Part shown: positions 47,283 through 60,119 of the stretch, piece by piece
How positions within the stretch are numbered: position 1 is the first letter of the stretch
Layout of the letters: each line of letters opens with the position of its first letter
NCBI GenBank assembly: GCA_947000775.1
Contig: CAMQGK010000327.1
Coordinates: 14,028,501-14,092,500 of the forward strand
Length of the DNA: 64,000 nucleotides
Origin: Pterois miles
Taxonomy: Eukaryota; Chordata; Actinopteri; Perciformes; Scorpaenidae
Direction of reading: 5' to 3'
Translations under genes and position numbers: made by a program
The notes under the pieces: model-generated
Databases searched by the model: none
Told to the model about the DNA's origin: nothing
What the model saw: only the letters and a program-made list of their open reading frames with translations

Positions 47283-47432
47283 CTGGAGAGCAAGTAGAGG
47301 GCAGAAACGTGAGTACACGCACATACAGATGAAGCTAGATACACACATTCATGCATACACACAGAACAATGCACACACAGGCTGCACACAATTACAGATA
47401 GACAGGAAGATAATTAAGCACTCGCTGGGAAA

Positions 47433-47456
47433 GGGGGGGGGGGGGGGGGGGGGGGG
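47433..47456. repeat. Poly(G) run of 24
   Basis: Twenty-four consecutive G on the plus strand (C on the csmd3 sense strand), 150 bases upstream of the last sushi exon in gene orientation. Confidence 0.9.
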
Positions 47457-47762
47457 AATAAAAAAGATAGCACACACATTTTACAATTAAATTGAGTCCA
47501 GGGAGCTATTAGGGAGCATATTGACACTTTAATGTGCCTAGTTTCTTTTCTGATATGAATATGGACCTGTGACTTGGGAGATTCACTGCCTAATTTTAGA
47601 CTAAATTAAGCCTGCAAAATGTAGTGAGCTTAAATTAAGTCTATACAATAACTGTGTGAATTTTTAGGAGTCTATAGCCATCGCTTTGGATCGTAAAATA
47701 TGAGGTGCAGTACAACAGAAAGGTCTGTCTGAACTCACAATCATTCAGCCATAGTTGAAAAA

Positions 47763-47781
47763 CAAAAAAAAAAAAAAAAAA
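47763..47781. repeat. Poly(A) run
   Basis: About 18 consecutive A residues in the same csmd3 intron. Confidence 0.85.
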
Positions 47782-47999
47782 ACAGTTGGAGTTGTTTTCG
47801 TGTTTCTTGAACTAATCAAAATTTTTAAGGGCGAAACCAGACTAGAGTAAGCTCATTGTCCTTGCAAAACGGTGCTGAAAAGAATGGTTTTGTAAAGTGT
47901 TTCCATTACAAGGATGTATGTAAAGGTTGCGAGGTCACAGACATTGACTGAAATGAGTTGGGTAATAGGAGGCTTATACAGTCAGACCAGTGTAGCCAG

Positions 48000-49560
48000 C
48001 TGCAGTATAACAGTCACTAAAATATAAGTGTCTCCTCGTTGCATCTGTTTTTTAAGACTGCAATTCAGTTTTTGACTTTCTTGCCTGTGACTTTCTTAGC
48101 TCATTAAAATATTCTGTCTCAAAAAGCAGGAAGGTAGTGACGTGCTGATTTAGGATGGTGCTGAAAAGCTTAGTTTAGAAGCTTTCTCTGAATCAGAAAC
48201 TAGGGACAAAAGCTTTTATTGCTGTGTTGCCAAAACACCAGCTTCTTATAGACCATATTGAATATTTTTATTCTCTCATAAGTGAGTTGAGTACACTTAC
48301 TTTAATTTTTCACATCAACAAACTCTCTACGAAACAAAAAATTATGCAAATCTCACCGCACCACCAAAACACTGAGGGGTTGCACATTCAGGCTCAACAA
48401 TAATGTGGAAATAGCAAAATAATTTTGCAGCTTGAGTGAAAGAATACGTTGCCAGCTGTCGAATGAGAGGCAGCTGCGAGCGAGTCACAGTACCAAATCG
48501 GTCCTTCGTGGTGTCTTAATGACATTAGTGGCAATTGGGTGTGGAAGGGATGCCAGGATGAAAGTTTCTGGGCTTAATGAAAGACGAGGAGAGTGCAGGA
48601 AATCCCTCTTGCTGGATATTACTTTTGCTGGTGTTTGATATGGTAATATCATACTGTATGTGTGTATGCATGTCTGAAGATATACATTTCTCAATGCTCT
48701 AGAAAGTAGTCAAAGTGAAAGTTGCCTGCCTAAATCCAGGGGGATTCTTCTCTTATTCATCTCAGCTACACAGGGGCGATAACAATTTAGTATACATTAA
48801 AGGAAGACTGATGAAGAAAGCACAACTGTATAAGTCACCCGTATGCGCCACCCAGAGCTTTTTCAAAGAGTTAATAAATCTGCCTCGAGGAAATCTAATG
48901 TGGTATTTATTTACACAGCAAGAAAGAAGAAAAACTGCCTCATACTGTAAGTTCTAGATATAAAGTCTGGGGACCTAAATAAATAAATACATACATAATT
49001 AAATAATCCCCCTTCTTGCTGCCTGAGCACAAGTCTATGTAACCCATTTAAAATTACAAACTGTCAGCACATGTCCGGGGTGGTTGTACAGTCTGTAGAC
49101 CATGAATACTGAAGACATTTACAAGGCCGTTGAATTGTTGCATCAAAGATGCGTCACAGTGGCATATTTATTTACACTTCAAACAGCACAGCAGGCTTTA
49201 CTCCTGAGATTACATGAGACCTCAAAAGACACTGTACTCTGTGCAATGTTCTTAGTTCAAAGTTGGTATCTCTGATAGAGACTGAGAGCATTAGTTTAGG
49301 GACAGAGACAGATAGAGGCAGACAGAGGCAGAGACGCAGAGAAACAGCCCTGCTGATGGAGCCAAGGAGGCTGGCCAGCTACAGACGGCAACAGCCGGCC
49401 ACGGTCAAGAGGACAAAGTTAACTTTTCACTTTCTTTCATGCTTGTTTACGTGCCTTGCTGTGCAAAGCCATACATTCGTAAAAATCAGCAGCAGCTGGT
49501 CACAGGCTGGTGTGCAGGTTTTGACATCACTGTGATGGTTAGTGTGGCTGCTTTAGCAGT
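48000..49560. other. csmd3 intron, nothing recognised
   Basis: No exon or clear repeat is visible. The same holds for most of 44507-45344, 45661-46556, 50723-51759, 52521-54774, 55599-57306, 58262-60024 and 60120-63373, which are A+T-rich intron sequence with only short homopolymer runs. Confidence 0.5.
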
Positions 49561-49570
49561 GTCTGCTGAG

Positions 49571-50172
49571 AAAATATGATTTTAAAAAGTTAGTTTTATA
49601 ACTGTCACTATATCATGACAGTAGTGCATGAGACAGGCAATCTGAAAAACAATCATGTGCATCTGTGTCCTCCATTGTTCCTAATGGCATCTGCAGGATT
49701 TCACAGACCGGAGGAAAACAACCAATCAGAGCTGATCTGGAGTCTGCTGACCAGCTGCTGTCTATGAAAGCCAACCAAATGGTCAAACTAGGCAGCGCTG
49801 ATCAAATATAAATCAGTATTCTGTTACTGTAATGCCTATTTCTTGCTTCAGATGTTTCCAGAATCATCTTGTAGTTACTGTTTAGCTGTAAAATGAGAAA
49901 GGTTGTGATCCGGCAGTCATGTTGAGATCTCTTGAAATACCAAGCTACGCCCACCAGCCAGAGCATAACCACTAGGAATGCTCTTTCTCTGAAATGACCT
50001 GTGATTGGTCAAAGTCTTCCATCACAGGCTAGATGATTTTAAAGGCTGAAAACAGCAACCAGGAGGTGCAGAAGTCTAGTTTTTTTTCTCAGAACACTTG
50101 AATTACAACATGCTGAAAGGTTATTTACTTTTTCCTAATAGTGCCAAAAAATGTTGCCTACTGAAGCATTAG
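49571..50172. mobile_element. TTAA-family element, copy 2
   Basis: Collinear with 17381-17970 over its length (AACTGTCACTA, ACCAATCAGAGCTGATCTGG, CATGTTGAGATC, GAAATGACCTGTGATTGGTC, CAACATGCTGAAAGGTTATT). Its left terminus is missing and the right one has decayed to CTGAAGCATT. It lies in a csmd3 intron and is non-coding. Confidence 0.75.
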
Positions 50173-50221
50173 AGCTTATATTGAGAACATTTTTATGTAG
50201 ACAACCATAACATATATACCA

Positions 50222-50722
50222 CTGATCAGCCATAACATTAACATTACACTGATAATCTTGTTACAGTGGCATCTGGCAGTGGGTGGGATTCATTAGGCAG
50301 CAAGTCAATATTTTGACCTTGAAGTCGGTGGGTTGGAAGCAGATAAAATGGGCACGTGTAAGGATGTGAGTGACTTTGACAAGGGCCAAATTGTTATGGC
50401 TACATGACTTGCAGCTCTTATGGGATGTTCCTGGTCTGCAGTGTTTGGGACCTACCAAAAGTGGTCCAAGGAAGGAAAACCGGTGAACCAGCAACAGGGT
50501 CATGGGCAGCTAAGGCTCACTGATGCATTGATGGGAGTGAGGCTGGCCTGTGTTGTCTGATCCAATAGAAGAGCTACTGGAGCTCAAATTACTCAAAAAG
50601 TTCAAGCTGATTTCCGATAGAAAGGTGTCAGAACACAGTGCATCTCAGTTTGTTGCGTATGGGGCTGCATAGATGCAGACCGGTCAGAGTGACCATGCTG
50701 ACTTAATGTTATGGTTGATCCG
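50222..50722 (+). pseudogene. Internally deleted Tc1/mariner element with transposase remnant
   Basis: The ends CTGATCAGCCATAACATTA and TTAATGTTATGGTTGATCC are inverted copies. From ATG at 50348 the plus strand reads MGTCKDVSDFDKGQIVMA and then a stop; further pieces such as TYQKWSKEG, ELLELK-like sequence and a VSEH-type segment follow in shifted frames. This corresponds to the N-terminal helix-turn-helix DNA-binding part of a Tc1-type transposase. The catalytic DDE half is absent: sequence jumps from the GACCGGTCAGAGTG region straight to the right terminus. It is a dead copy with stops, shifts and a large deletion, in a csmd3 intron. Confidence 0.75.
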
Positions 50723-51759
50723 TGTACATTCGTATATATAACAACGCTTGTATGACGTGACATCTCTGTGTGGTCAGTGATCCATTTGCCAACTAGTGTG
50801 GAATAAATGGATAAATTGCTTCCCTATCAGACTGCAGGATAAGTGAATATTTACTGTGGCAACAATTAACAACCGACATTAGCATATATCAGCTGTCTTA
50901 GCTTAATCATCTGAATAACAATGACCCATAAAATTACAATTTGGCACATTTACACAATGCTGATGTTAAACTCTGACTTGTGTCCATTGCATCTATTGTG
51001 TCGATAATCCCTCCAAATTTCTGCTGTCACCAGCATTATAAGATTGGTTGGCTTCACTTTTAAATCCATTTAAGTGGGTTCACAGTAACAGAAGAACATT
51101 TAATCACAGAGAAAGGTATTTTAGAGGATTTATGACTGTTTTGACTGAGGGTCAACACACCGTGTCGAACCCATACAAACGCACTCACTCTTAAATACAT
51201 ATACATAACCACAGGCTTCCCCAATGCATTATGGGCCAGACAGCCCTCTGGGTCTGTGTGTGTCCACCCTCAGGGTTGCACGCATGAAAAATGAATAAAA
51301 AATATGTTATACATCAACAGATTAAAAATGAATTTATAGTTTTAGTCTAAAGCAGAAATACACAGTGACCTTTGGGTTTATGATTCTGGATCTCCAATGA
51401 TGTAATAACTACAATTGTCAATGGCTATTCAATGACACATTATTACAGTGCAACTTTACAAGTTTAACAGTTGCGTTGCCAATACCTAACGACAGGGTAA
51501 CATAATGTCACATGTGTGCAGATGTGTAAAACACTAATGGTTTCTTCTTCACAAAGAAAATGATATATTCCTACACCCAAGTCAACAAGGTCTTTTAAAG
51601 ACAATATTCTGTAAACAGAGTCTGCAGTACAATATGAATGAAGTACATCTGGATGTTTCAACACATTCTCATCCCAATTCCTCACATACTGATGCTTTGT
51701 CAGATCCCACGGCGTCACTTTTTCTATCACACTAAACACATGCTTAACAATACCTCAAC

Positions 51760-52520
51760 GTCCCTTTTCGGTTGCAATAGACACAATGATGAGAATTAAA
51801 CAAAACCACTTGCTTAGGATTAGGAAACAAAAGCATTGAAGTTAGGTTAAGGAAAAAAAAACAATATGGTTGGGCTTAAAATTATGACTTTTTTAACAGT
51901 GCAAACGCAACTAATTGTTGTGAACACAGGACATGAACAAACAGCTAACTGTAAAGTGAAAGTGTGGCGTAATGCACGGGACACAAACAGCGGCATCCTG
52001 GAAAAAAGACTTGTGGACCCATCCAACAAACCATCCACCCAGCGTGTCTCTTTTGCTCTTCATAATACGTCACCACAGCACTTTCCCTGAGCGTTTACTG
52101 CTGCATCGGTATTTGATGCCCTGGGAATGAAAACAAGCCCGATGTTTCTACCATTGCCACTTTATGAGCTAATGTGTTGCAAATGTACACGGTAAGTTAA
52201 CTTCCTTTAAAGAACAAAAAATTAATTGGCTAAGTTGCAACTTGTCAGGTATCGCCACAGTTCATTTAACTTAACTTCACCAATGTTTATATGACATTAC
52301 GGTAAAAGTTTCTTCTGTCACAAATGTAATACATTTGGGAGTTTATTCATCATGCTAACAATACATTTCTTTATTTTAACTCCAGCGGTAACAATGACAG
52401 GACGAGGGCAGAGGAAAATCAATACATTTTTCAGGCCACCGCAGATGAGGCGGAGCAGCTCCTGACATACTGCAACCTCAGCAGAGACGGACAAACCTGG
52501 CTTCTGTTTTTGTAAAGTTG
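51760..52520. repeat. Dispersed repeat region with exon-like GC block
   Basis: The left part contains AAACAAAACCACTTGCTTAG and GGTTAAGGAAA words typical of a common fish repeat. The right part (52384-52510) is G+C-richer with an open frame GRGQRKINTFFRPPQMRRSS or an alternative in another frame. No protein family fits and splice sites are not consistent with csmd3 phases. I regard the whole as an unclassified repeat. Confidence 0.4.
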
Positions 52521-53284
52521 CCTGATGTTTATGTTCATGTTGAGTTCATGTTAACATACTACCTTTTTTTTTTTTTTCTTTTAAACCAGATCATGGACGA
52601 TGTGGCATCCATTAACCCTACTGTAAATATACAATTCTAATTATCATATTTATGCCTGAAGCAAGTTAAATATCACCCGCTGTTAATTAGGAGTACAGAA
52701 TCAAGCAATTAACTCCTGACCTCAGCTGGTGTGCATTGCCTAGCAGTAGAATACTAAGACGCTGCTGATAAAGTACCTTACTGTATATTAAGGTCTTTGC
52801 AGCAGCACTGGTAGATGTTACATAACATAAATTGCATAACTATGCATTAGGTTTCCTCAGAGAAGAATTGAGACAATTGATTGTCAAACTGAAAGTGACT
52901 TTAACCTTTTCCACCTGTTCTGGAGATGGCTCAGAAACCACCTTATTGTCTATTGTTAAAGCCATCCATCCTCTGAATGCTCTGGTCTCTAATTTGTGGC
53001 TGTAAAGTTTCATGAGGCTGTGATTATCCTAGAGGTCAACACAGGTCATTTTATACTGTGAGGTCAAGTTTCAAAAAATGGTCTCACTACACTGAAATAG
53101 CTACTATGGGACTAACATCATCACACAGGAATATAGTTGGGCTCATTGGATCCACAAGTCTCAGCTTTACACTGATACCCAATCTATTTACAGTGATACC
53201 CAATCTATGTAATTCCAAGACTGTTTAGGGACCCCAGCATGCAGAAATATTCAAACACACCATTTTAAAATAGGCTAGAAAAAC

Positions 53285-53395
53285 ACAACTGTACTACATG
53301 CTAAAACTTTGTGTTTTGTACCCAAAACTACATGTGATTATCATATAGTGGGCATGTCTGTAAAGGGGAGACTCTGCACCCACTCCTTGTGGGCG
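53285..53395 (-). repeat. Dispersed repeat fragment
   Basis: Contains TAGTGGGCATGTCTGTAAAG and CATGTGATTATCATATAGTG, whose reverse complement I recall from hAT-associated fish repeats. Edges are unclear. Confidence 0.4.
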
Positions 53396-54774
53396 CCCTT
53401 GGCCAACTTCACTTTAGCAGGCTCAGTTTTGGAGCTAGACTGAAGGTACTGGTATTATTTGCTGCATTCGGGGTATTTCTACGCTTCAGCAATAACATTT
53501 TATCTCTGATTCACTACTTTGTTCTCCCTAATGCTGCTCCCTCTCTTCATTCACTCTATAACTCACTCGGCCATCACTGCTTTCTCTCTCCCTCCCTCAC
53601 TCATTGAGTCGTGGGGGAGGAGGCAAACTCTGAATGCTGTGTGTTTACAACACCAACCGATGACGGTTACATATTATAAATGTAAGAAAATTTAAATTCA
53701 GATTTATCTTGTTTAGTTATATCTTCCATCTTTGTTGAATTACAGTGTATACTGGTATATTCCTTTATCCTTAGAAGCTCAGAGACAAGGTGTGTTGCTC
53801 AGTGGACCATGTCATCACAACCTTTCAAAGATTTTAAAGGCAGAGCATGCATCCCTTGAGAGGAGGAGATTGTGTATGGTGCACTTTCTATCATTTGTCA
53901 TTTATCTGCATGCAGATATTCCTCCTCACCTGACACAGCTGTCAAAACATTTCCAAAGTGGGGGTGTCAAATTTCTGGTTAAATTTGTTAAGTGCCAGTT
54001 TGAGGAGTTTGCTTGAGCTTTAACCTATAAAACTGTTGACTTAAACTCACTCTGACTGCTCTGTTATTTTAAGGGACCTGTCACAGTCCTGGCAATAAAT
54101 GGCATCAAAGGAGCAAGGGGATGCGCAACCTTGTGAATCATTCGTTACTAAGCGGGATGATGGGGTGAGGAGCTGTCGAATGACAAATCTAGACAGGAGA
54201 GCTTTTTGGATTGTTTTCTGCTGTCAGCTTCAAATAATTGTATGATCATTTAAAAAAAAAAAGAAGCAAATAAACTCCATGAATGATAATTAGACCATGA
54301 AAGCAACAGACAACCCAGTGAATATTTCATTGTTCTATTGTACCGCAAAGTGTTGTAAATAACTGTAAAAAAAACCCTGCAATTTTTATAAAGTGCAAAT
54401 TATATTGCTTGTAGACTTCTCTATATATTATAGCTTATGCATAAAGCATTTAAAAAATATTTATTACATAAACGGCCTTTGCCTGCACACACTCACATGC
54501 ATCCCATTTGTTTCAATGAGGGGAGACTAAACATCTCTCAGTATAACATGATACGACTCAACAGCACCACAAACTACAGCCTCCAAAATGACCATTTAAG
54601 TCAAATCAACATCTCTCTAAAACAATTAACAGACACTGAACAAGATAACCCTAATGACAGCAAGATTTAATGAAATGATGTATTAGACTGCATTTGTTTC
54701 AGCTAGGTGTATTTAATAATCCACCAACCGTGTGCACAATAAAAAGACAACATCCACAAGGATTCACAATCCCT

Positions 54775-54845
54775 CTAAAACTCCCCCTCCTCCTACCCCC
54801 CACACCCACGTCCCCACACACACTCACACACACCCCCACACACAA
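54775..54845. repeat. C/A-rich low-complexity stretch
   Basis: CTCCCCCTCCTCCTACCCCC followed by CACA-rich sequence, in a csmd3 intron. Confidence 0.85.
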
Positions 54846-55486
54846 AGCAGAGCAGATCAGGCAGAGAATGAAGGGTAGGTATTATGATGTTTCTGCTCCC
54901 TCAGCACAAATGTCTCCAGAAAATTCAAGTACATGTTACATCTTGGGGTAGTTATGAAATCAATTTTTCAAAATATAATTTGAATCCCTTATCATCACAC
55001 AGTGTTTACACTGTAAGTGCATGGTAAAATGCAGACTATTGTACAATTTGAAATGGGAAAATTTCATGAAAAATGCTGCAGCTGAAAGGGATTCCACCGA
55101 GATACTGGATTACATCACAATTTCAAAAGCACTTGGCTCGGCAAAGCGACTGGGCTAAACCGCACGGCCCTAGTTTGGTGTTGGTCGACAGTTCAGGTAG
55201 TTCAAACACAATGACAGTAATCACGGTCAACACTTCACTCTCAGAACGGCCGAGATGGCAGGTTGATTGAGGCGGGAGCTGCAATCTACTGGGAGGTCAA
55301 ATGTTACAGCAGGATTGAGCGAATCAACAGAGGGAGCGTGGGGGTGTTGAGGGAAAGAAAAGAGAGTGTCTGAGTATCCGGCAATGCAGATAAACAGTGA
55401 CAAGATGCCAGAGGGGGAAGTGAAAAACAAAGACAGTGAGAGTGATATGAAGATATTGCGAGAGAGCATGAGGAACAAGCACTCAC

Positions 55487-55598
55487 GGATGCAGCTGGGC
55501 TGGATGCCGGTCCAGGTGAGATCTGGCAAACAGAGGCGAGTGGTGGAGCCCTGCAGTAGGTGTCCCTGTTGGCACTGGAAGTCTACTCTGCTGCCCAC
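55487..55598 (-). CDS. csmd3: csmd3 coding exon, second half of the third visible sushi domain
   Basis: A 112-nt exon from acceptor TGTTTGCGGCCAG to donor CATCC|GTGAGTG, entering in phase 0. It encodes VGSRVDFQCQQGHLLQGSTT and then RLCLPDLTWTGIQPSCI, with three Cys and the domain's Trp. Together with the 74-nt exon at 57307-57380 it makes one CCP domain; the intron splits it between Cys1 and Cys2. Confidence 0.94.
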
Positions 55599-56723
55599 CT
55601 GGCCGCAAACAGACAGCACACAAAGTGGAGAGAGTCAATACACTGATGCAAATGCCAATAGGCTTCCAGCATCAAATCTAAAGAGCTGGGAAAAAATACT
55701 GCACACTAAAGTTTTTTTTTTCCTTTTTTAATGATTATCTGTAGTGTGTGGAGGCAGATGGAGACTATTCCTGGAGGCGATGGCCCATGTTTGTGTTCTC
55801 AACTGATGCACAGACATTAGAAAGTGAATGTTGACTTTTTGGTAGAAATATAGACACAAACTGTGTTCTCTTATCTTTTTTAATTGTTAGCTTGCATTCT
55901 AATACATGATGGAACAAAACACAGACATCTTACATACACATACTGTTAGACAACACTAATCTTTGTTTTCTGTTAACTTAATAAAAACCTTTTATATTCA
56001 GCCACAGTTCCAGTCGACTGTTTAAAGACAACATCGACAGAACTTTCTCACTCGGTGGTGTCAAGATACTGGTAATGTTGTTCAGTAATGCAGAGAAATG
56101 CAAGAGTACAGCCATTACATGCAGTGATCCAAATAATAAGCTGCTTCTGCTTTCATTTGGGAAAAATTTCATATCAGATCTTCTGCTGGATGTTGTAGAG
56201 AAACTGTTTGCACTTAACTTGTAAGTGACACTCTAAGAGCAACAGAAAGGAAATAAAATGAAATATACTGGCTGAGAGCATCTCAAGGGAGCTACTGAGC
56301 ACACACCAATGATCATATCAGGTTTTTTTTTCCATGATGCATTTTTGCATTGCTCGTTTTTACACACACGGACAAAGTGCATAAATTGCACAATATTATA
56401 GATCTAGACATGCATCGTGTCTTTACACATTCACAGTGGCAGAGAAACCCACTTGGGTTTCTTCAGTGCAGCCTCCTGGGGTAAACACATACATTGCTGC
56501 TTCATCCCTCATCTCTGCACCCACATAACGTCATCCAAAGGAAAAAGTGATGATTCTACATGGAACCATTTACATTGGAAAATGACCATTTATAAGAGGA
56601 CTGTGTCGAGGTAACACAGTAGAGCTACAAGCTTTGAATGGTACTTTGCTTCTTGTTCATCCACCTCCACCAGGCTGCTTCAAATATTGATCACATAGAG
56701 ATTTGTTGCTGAGCTGAATTAAG

Positions 56724-56850
56724 CGAGTAAAGCAGCGCTTCCCATTTTTCTGGGTACCCACTTTTTTTAAAAACGACAAACCATCGCAACCCAATTTACA
56801 ACAGGCCGAATCTATAAATCGTGAGAGGAGCAAATTTCTTTCATGACCAT
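56724..56850. repeat. Possible dispersed repeat
   Basis: AGCAGCGCTTCCCATTTTTC...CATCGCAACCCAATTTACAA resembles the start of a widespread vertebrate/fish repeat with phrases about GCGACCCA. Its continuation is unclear. Confidence 0.3.
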
Positions 56851-57306
56851 TTCTGCATCACCTTATATTACTTTAAACACGTAAACCAGCCACTTTGAAG
56901 AGAAATGCTTGAAAAATAACAACTTTCTGCATGTTTTTGAAAACATATACACATATTGAATACCTTACAAACAACACCAATAAATGCATGCAATGAGTTA
57001 ACATGCATTTTTTCCCTCTCATCAGTAATATAAACACAATGTACATTAGTCTTTCATATTAGATTCAATGTTATCGGTAAACTACAATTATCAGAACAAT
57101 ATGAACAATCAGGCTCTCTCATGAGGCAAAAACATGTATTGCAGACATAAGTTCTGCAGATTTAATAACATCTTCTGCGACCCACAGTAGAGTACAGTAT
57201 CATATCCATACAAATCAAACATGTTGAGCTAGTTGAGCACTCAACATATGTGTGAACATCTTTTTATAAAATACAGTATATGCGTTGCAGGTTTAGCTTA
57301 TTTTAC

Positions 57307-57380
57307 CTTAAATCCTGTTGTGTAATTCATGAAGCCGTGCTCAGGTGTCCCTGGATTTTCACAGGTGGTTCTTGTGGGTT
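57307..57380 (-). CDS. csmd3: csmd3 coding exon, first half of the third visible sushi domain
   Basis: A 74-nt exon from acceptor TTTCTTGTTGCAG to donor TTTAAG|GTAAAAT. It takes one base from the exon at 58088 and encodes EPTRTTCENPGTPEHGFMNY and then TTGFK, ending in phase 0. It carries the first Cys of a CCP domain. A donor ending GTAAAA is weaker than consensus but acceptable. Confidence 0.9.
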
Positions 57381-57669
57381 CTGCAACAAGAAATCATTGT
57401 CATGATGAAAAGGGGAATTGCAGGAGAGCAGAAATGAGAATATGACAGAGGGGCAATCATTGATAATGACGAAGCAATTTCTCTCTGGTGTACCATGTAC
57501 CAGAGGACAATTACTGAAACGGCGTTGTAACATGAGCAGAATTACCCTGCCATCTTTAGTCTCTTTGACGATGAATTCCTTGGCTTTTATAAATCTCGGG
57601 AATATGGACTTCTGAGACTTTTAATCATTGGTAAGATTAAATTCAAATGAAGGCATATCCAATTGGTAA

Positions 57670-57692
57670 AGCATTTTTTTTTTTTTTTTTTC
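57670..57692. repeat. Poly(T) run
   Basis: About 22 T residues in a csmd3 intron. A similar A-run lies at about 58041-58058, 30 bases past the donor side of the next exon, and a T-run at about 58854-58871. Confidence 0.85.
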
Positions 57693-58087
57693 AGCACTTA
57701 ATATTTCCAGCAACACTGGGCTGCAAATATAAAGCATCGCCCCCGAGGTAACAATATAAATAATGTAATTCATTCTCATTGATTTAGTTTTACATCAGCG
57801 CCAGATGGCAACCCACTGATTCTGGTTCACCTTCAACTGTGTTCTGATATTTATGTTAGTCGCTTCAAGAGAACCATCAGAGCATGATCATTAGCAATGG
57901 TGGGATGGTACCTGGCAGACGTCTTGTATATTTAATTTCACTGCCTTTGTTGTTTCACTGTACAAATTAATATGCTGATCTTGTGCATGTTGAAAAGTCA
58001 ATTCCAGGGATAATAATTTTGTGATCAATAATGCAAATTGAAAAAAAAAAAAAAAAAATACTGCCATACAGGCTAATAATACAATAC

Positions 58088-58261
58088 CTATACACCGAGG
58101 TTGAGATCCGCTCCAGGTTCCATCCTCCTGGCACACGCGTGTTGTGGATCCCACCAGCACATAGGGGGTGCTGCAGCTGAACATCACCTCAGACTTGAAG
58201 ATGAAGCTGCGCCCTTCTCTCTGTCCTTTGGCAGGCATACCGGGGTCTCCACAGAATTTGG
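58088..58261 (-). CDS. csmd3: csmd3 coding exon, second visible sushi domain
   Basis: A 174-nt exon from acceptor TGTGCTTCCGCAG to donor TATAG|GTATTG. It encodes PKFCGDPGMPAKGQREGRSF, IFKSEVMFSCSTPYVLVGST and TRVCQEDGTWSGSQPRCI: a full CCP domain with four Cys and the conserved Trp. The CGDPG start and VGSTTR motif match CSMD proteins. One exon equals one domain. Confidence 0.95.
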
Positions 58262-60023
58262 CTGCGGAAGCACAAATGTGTTATATTGCTGATGTGATAA
58301 GCTAAGAGCCAACAAATCCAACACAGTTGTTGCACATTTTCCTGCAAGTACTTGTCCAACAGTGTACCACACTGCACTGTTGCTCCTTCCCTCCAGTTAA
58401 TGTCAATACCGACGCCCTATTCCTTTGCCCCATTTAACAATTCAAACATTCATCTCTTTTAACCTCATCACACATAAGGAATGCTGCGGCAGCTAGTCGA
58501 TTGAATGCAGCCGTGCATCGACTATTCAGCATTTAATTCAGATATAATAAGCCATGTGGGCTACTGCTGCACCCATACAAGATCAGACCATGATGAGGAG
58601 TGCCTACAGTGGTTTCTACTGCTGCTGGGAGCTTTGCTGTTTTTGATGGGCTTTTTTCATTATATCTGATTTATCTGAATAGCAGACTGTGAAAATGGTT
58701 GGCTTTCTGTATGATTTGTAAAGTCTTTATGGATTGAATTATTCAAATTGCATTGACATTATGCTTGTTGCACAAATTCCTTTGGCCTTTTTTTTTATTG
58801 CATGTGGGCAGATGCATTGACATCTTTGTCTCTGGGTGAATTGCTCCATCTCATTTTTTTTTTTTTTTTTTGTTTCTAACAATCAACCTTTTACAGTAGG
58901 TATGTGAATATTCATCTTGGCAGCTAAGAGGGAGTGGGGGAGGTCATGGCACTCAATTTTGGATCAAAACAATTAGCAAGTGAAATATTAATTTCTCTGA
59001 CAGGGCCTTGAGGTTAACACAACTGGAGCCATCTGCTGCCGCAGTTGCTCCCAAAGCCTCTGGTATGATATCGCCTTTATAATGGGACTCTCGCCGCAGC
59101 CTCAGCAGATGAAGCCCGTCGGATTATCGCTGCTGCTCCTTCAATTTATTGCTTATAGACATCCAATCAAATTGACTGGAATAATTTGGGCTGAGTGGGT
59201 TTGATGGGGAGAGCAGTCAGCCATTTTACTGTCTGCCAGTATCTCTCTATCCATCTTTTCTGTATATACCCGTCAATCCACGATAAGCGCACTGATCAGT
59301 AAAAGTCACTTGTTAGCTGTAGGAGGTTCAGAAATGCTCAGCATGTGAAAGAACAGAGGTGAGGACGAGAGTCACAGCAGTCAGTCACGCAGCCAGAGCG
59401 CTGTGGGATCAAGCCAACAATAAGGCAGGCTGCTTCTCCAGACCTGACATGTGCTGCTGCGCGGAGGTCTGGAGACAGAGATAAGTTCTCGCTTGCTCTC
59501 TTCCTAGAAGTCAGGAACCAACCGGGGCTTCCCACAGCCAATCCCTGACATAATAGATATCTAGTAGTAAGAGGAGATTAGAATCAAGCCCATGCAGGAA
59601 TGGCTGAATAAAGCCATTACTGCAAATACTGTTATCTTACAAACAAATCCTTGTATTCAGCGACATATCTTCTCCTAGAAAATATGTTTGCCTATAGTGC
59701 AGGTCCCATCTGAAAATGATGCATTGTGAGTTTAGACCCCCTGCCAAGATCCAATAGTTTATTTGACTGTGTTTGATATGTCAACAAATAAAGATGCAAA
59801 TATCTGCCTGGATCTGAAAATGATTCTCGTCACTTTTCAAAACAACACGATGTAAGACTTCGTATTCAGAAGGCATTTTTTTTGGAGGGTTGACAATACG
59901 GGCCAAACAGGTGACACACACATCAGTCATAAGCTTCAAGCTGCAGGGAAATAATGTGCTGTTTTATGGATGTATAAGAGAAATGGCCGCAGGCCAAACC
60001 AAGCTCAGCATATTTAATGTGCC

Positions 60024-60024
<1 letters not shown>

Positions 60025-60066
<42 letters not shown>

Positions 60067-60119
60067 GGTGTATGAGTGAGAGAGAGACAGAGAGAGAGAG
60101 AGAAAGAGAAAAAGAGAGA
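60025..60119. repeat. (TG)n followed by (GA)n microsatellite
   Basis: About 20 TG units (60025-60065), then a short spacer, then a GAGA-rich purine tract to about 60119. It lies in the long intron between the first two visible csmd3 exons. Confidence 0.95.

Noticed and set aside
52384..52510. Exon-like G+C-richer block with an open frame
   Set aside because: It sits in a region with words of a common fish repeat, on the strand opposite csmd3, and no family or partner exon fits.
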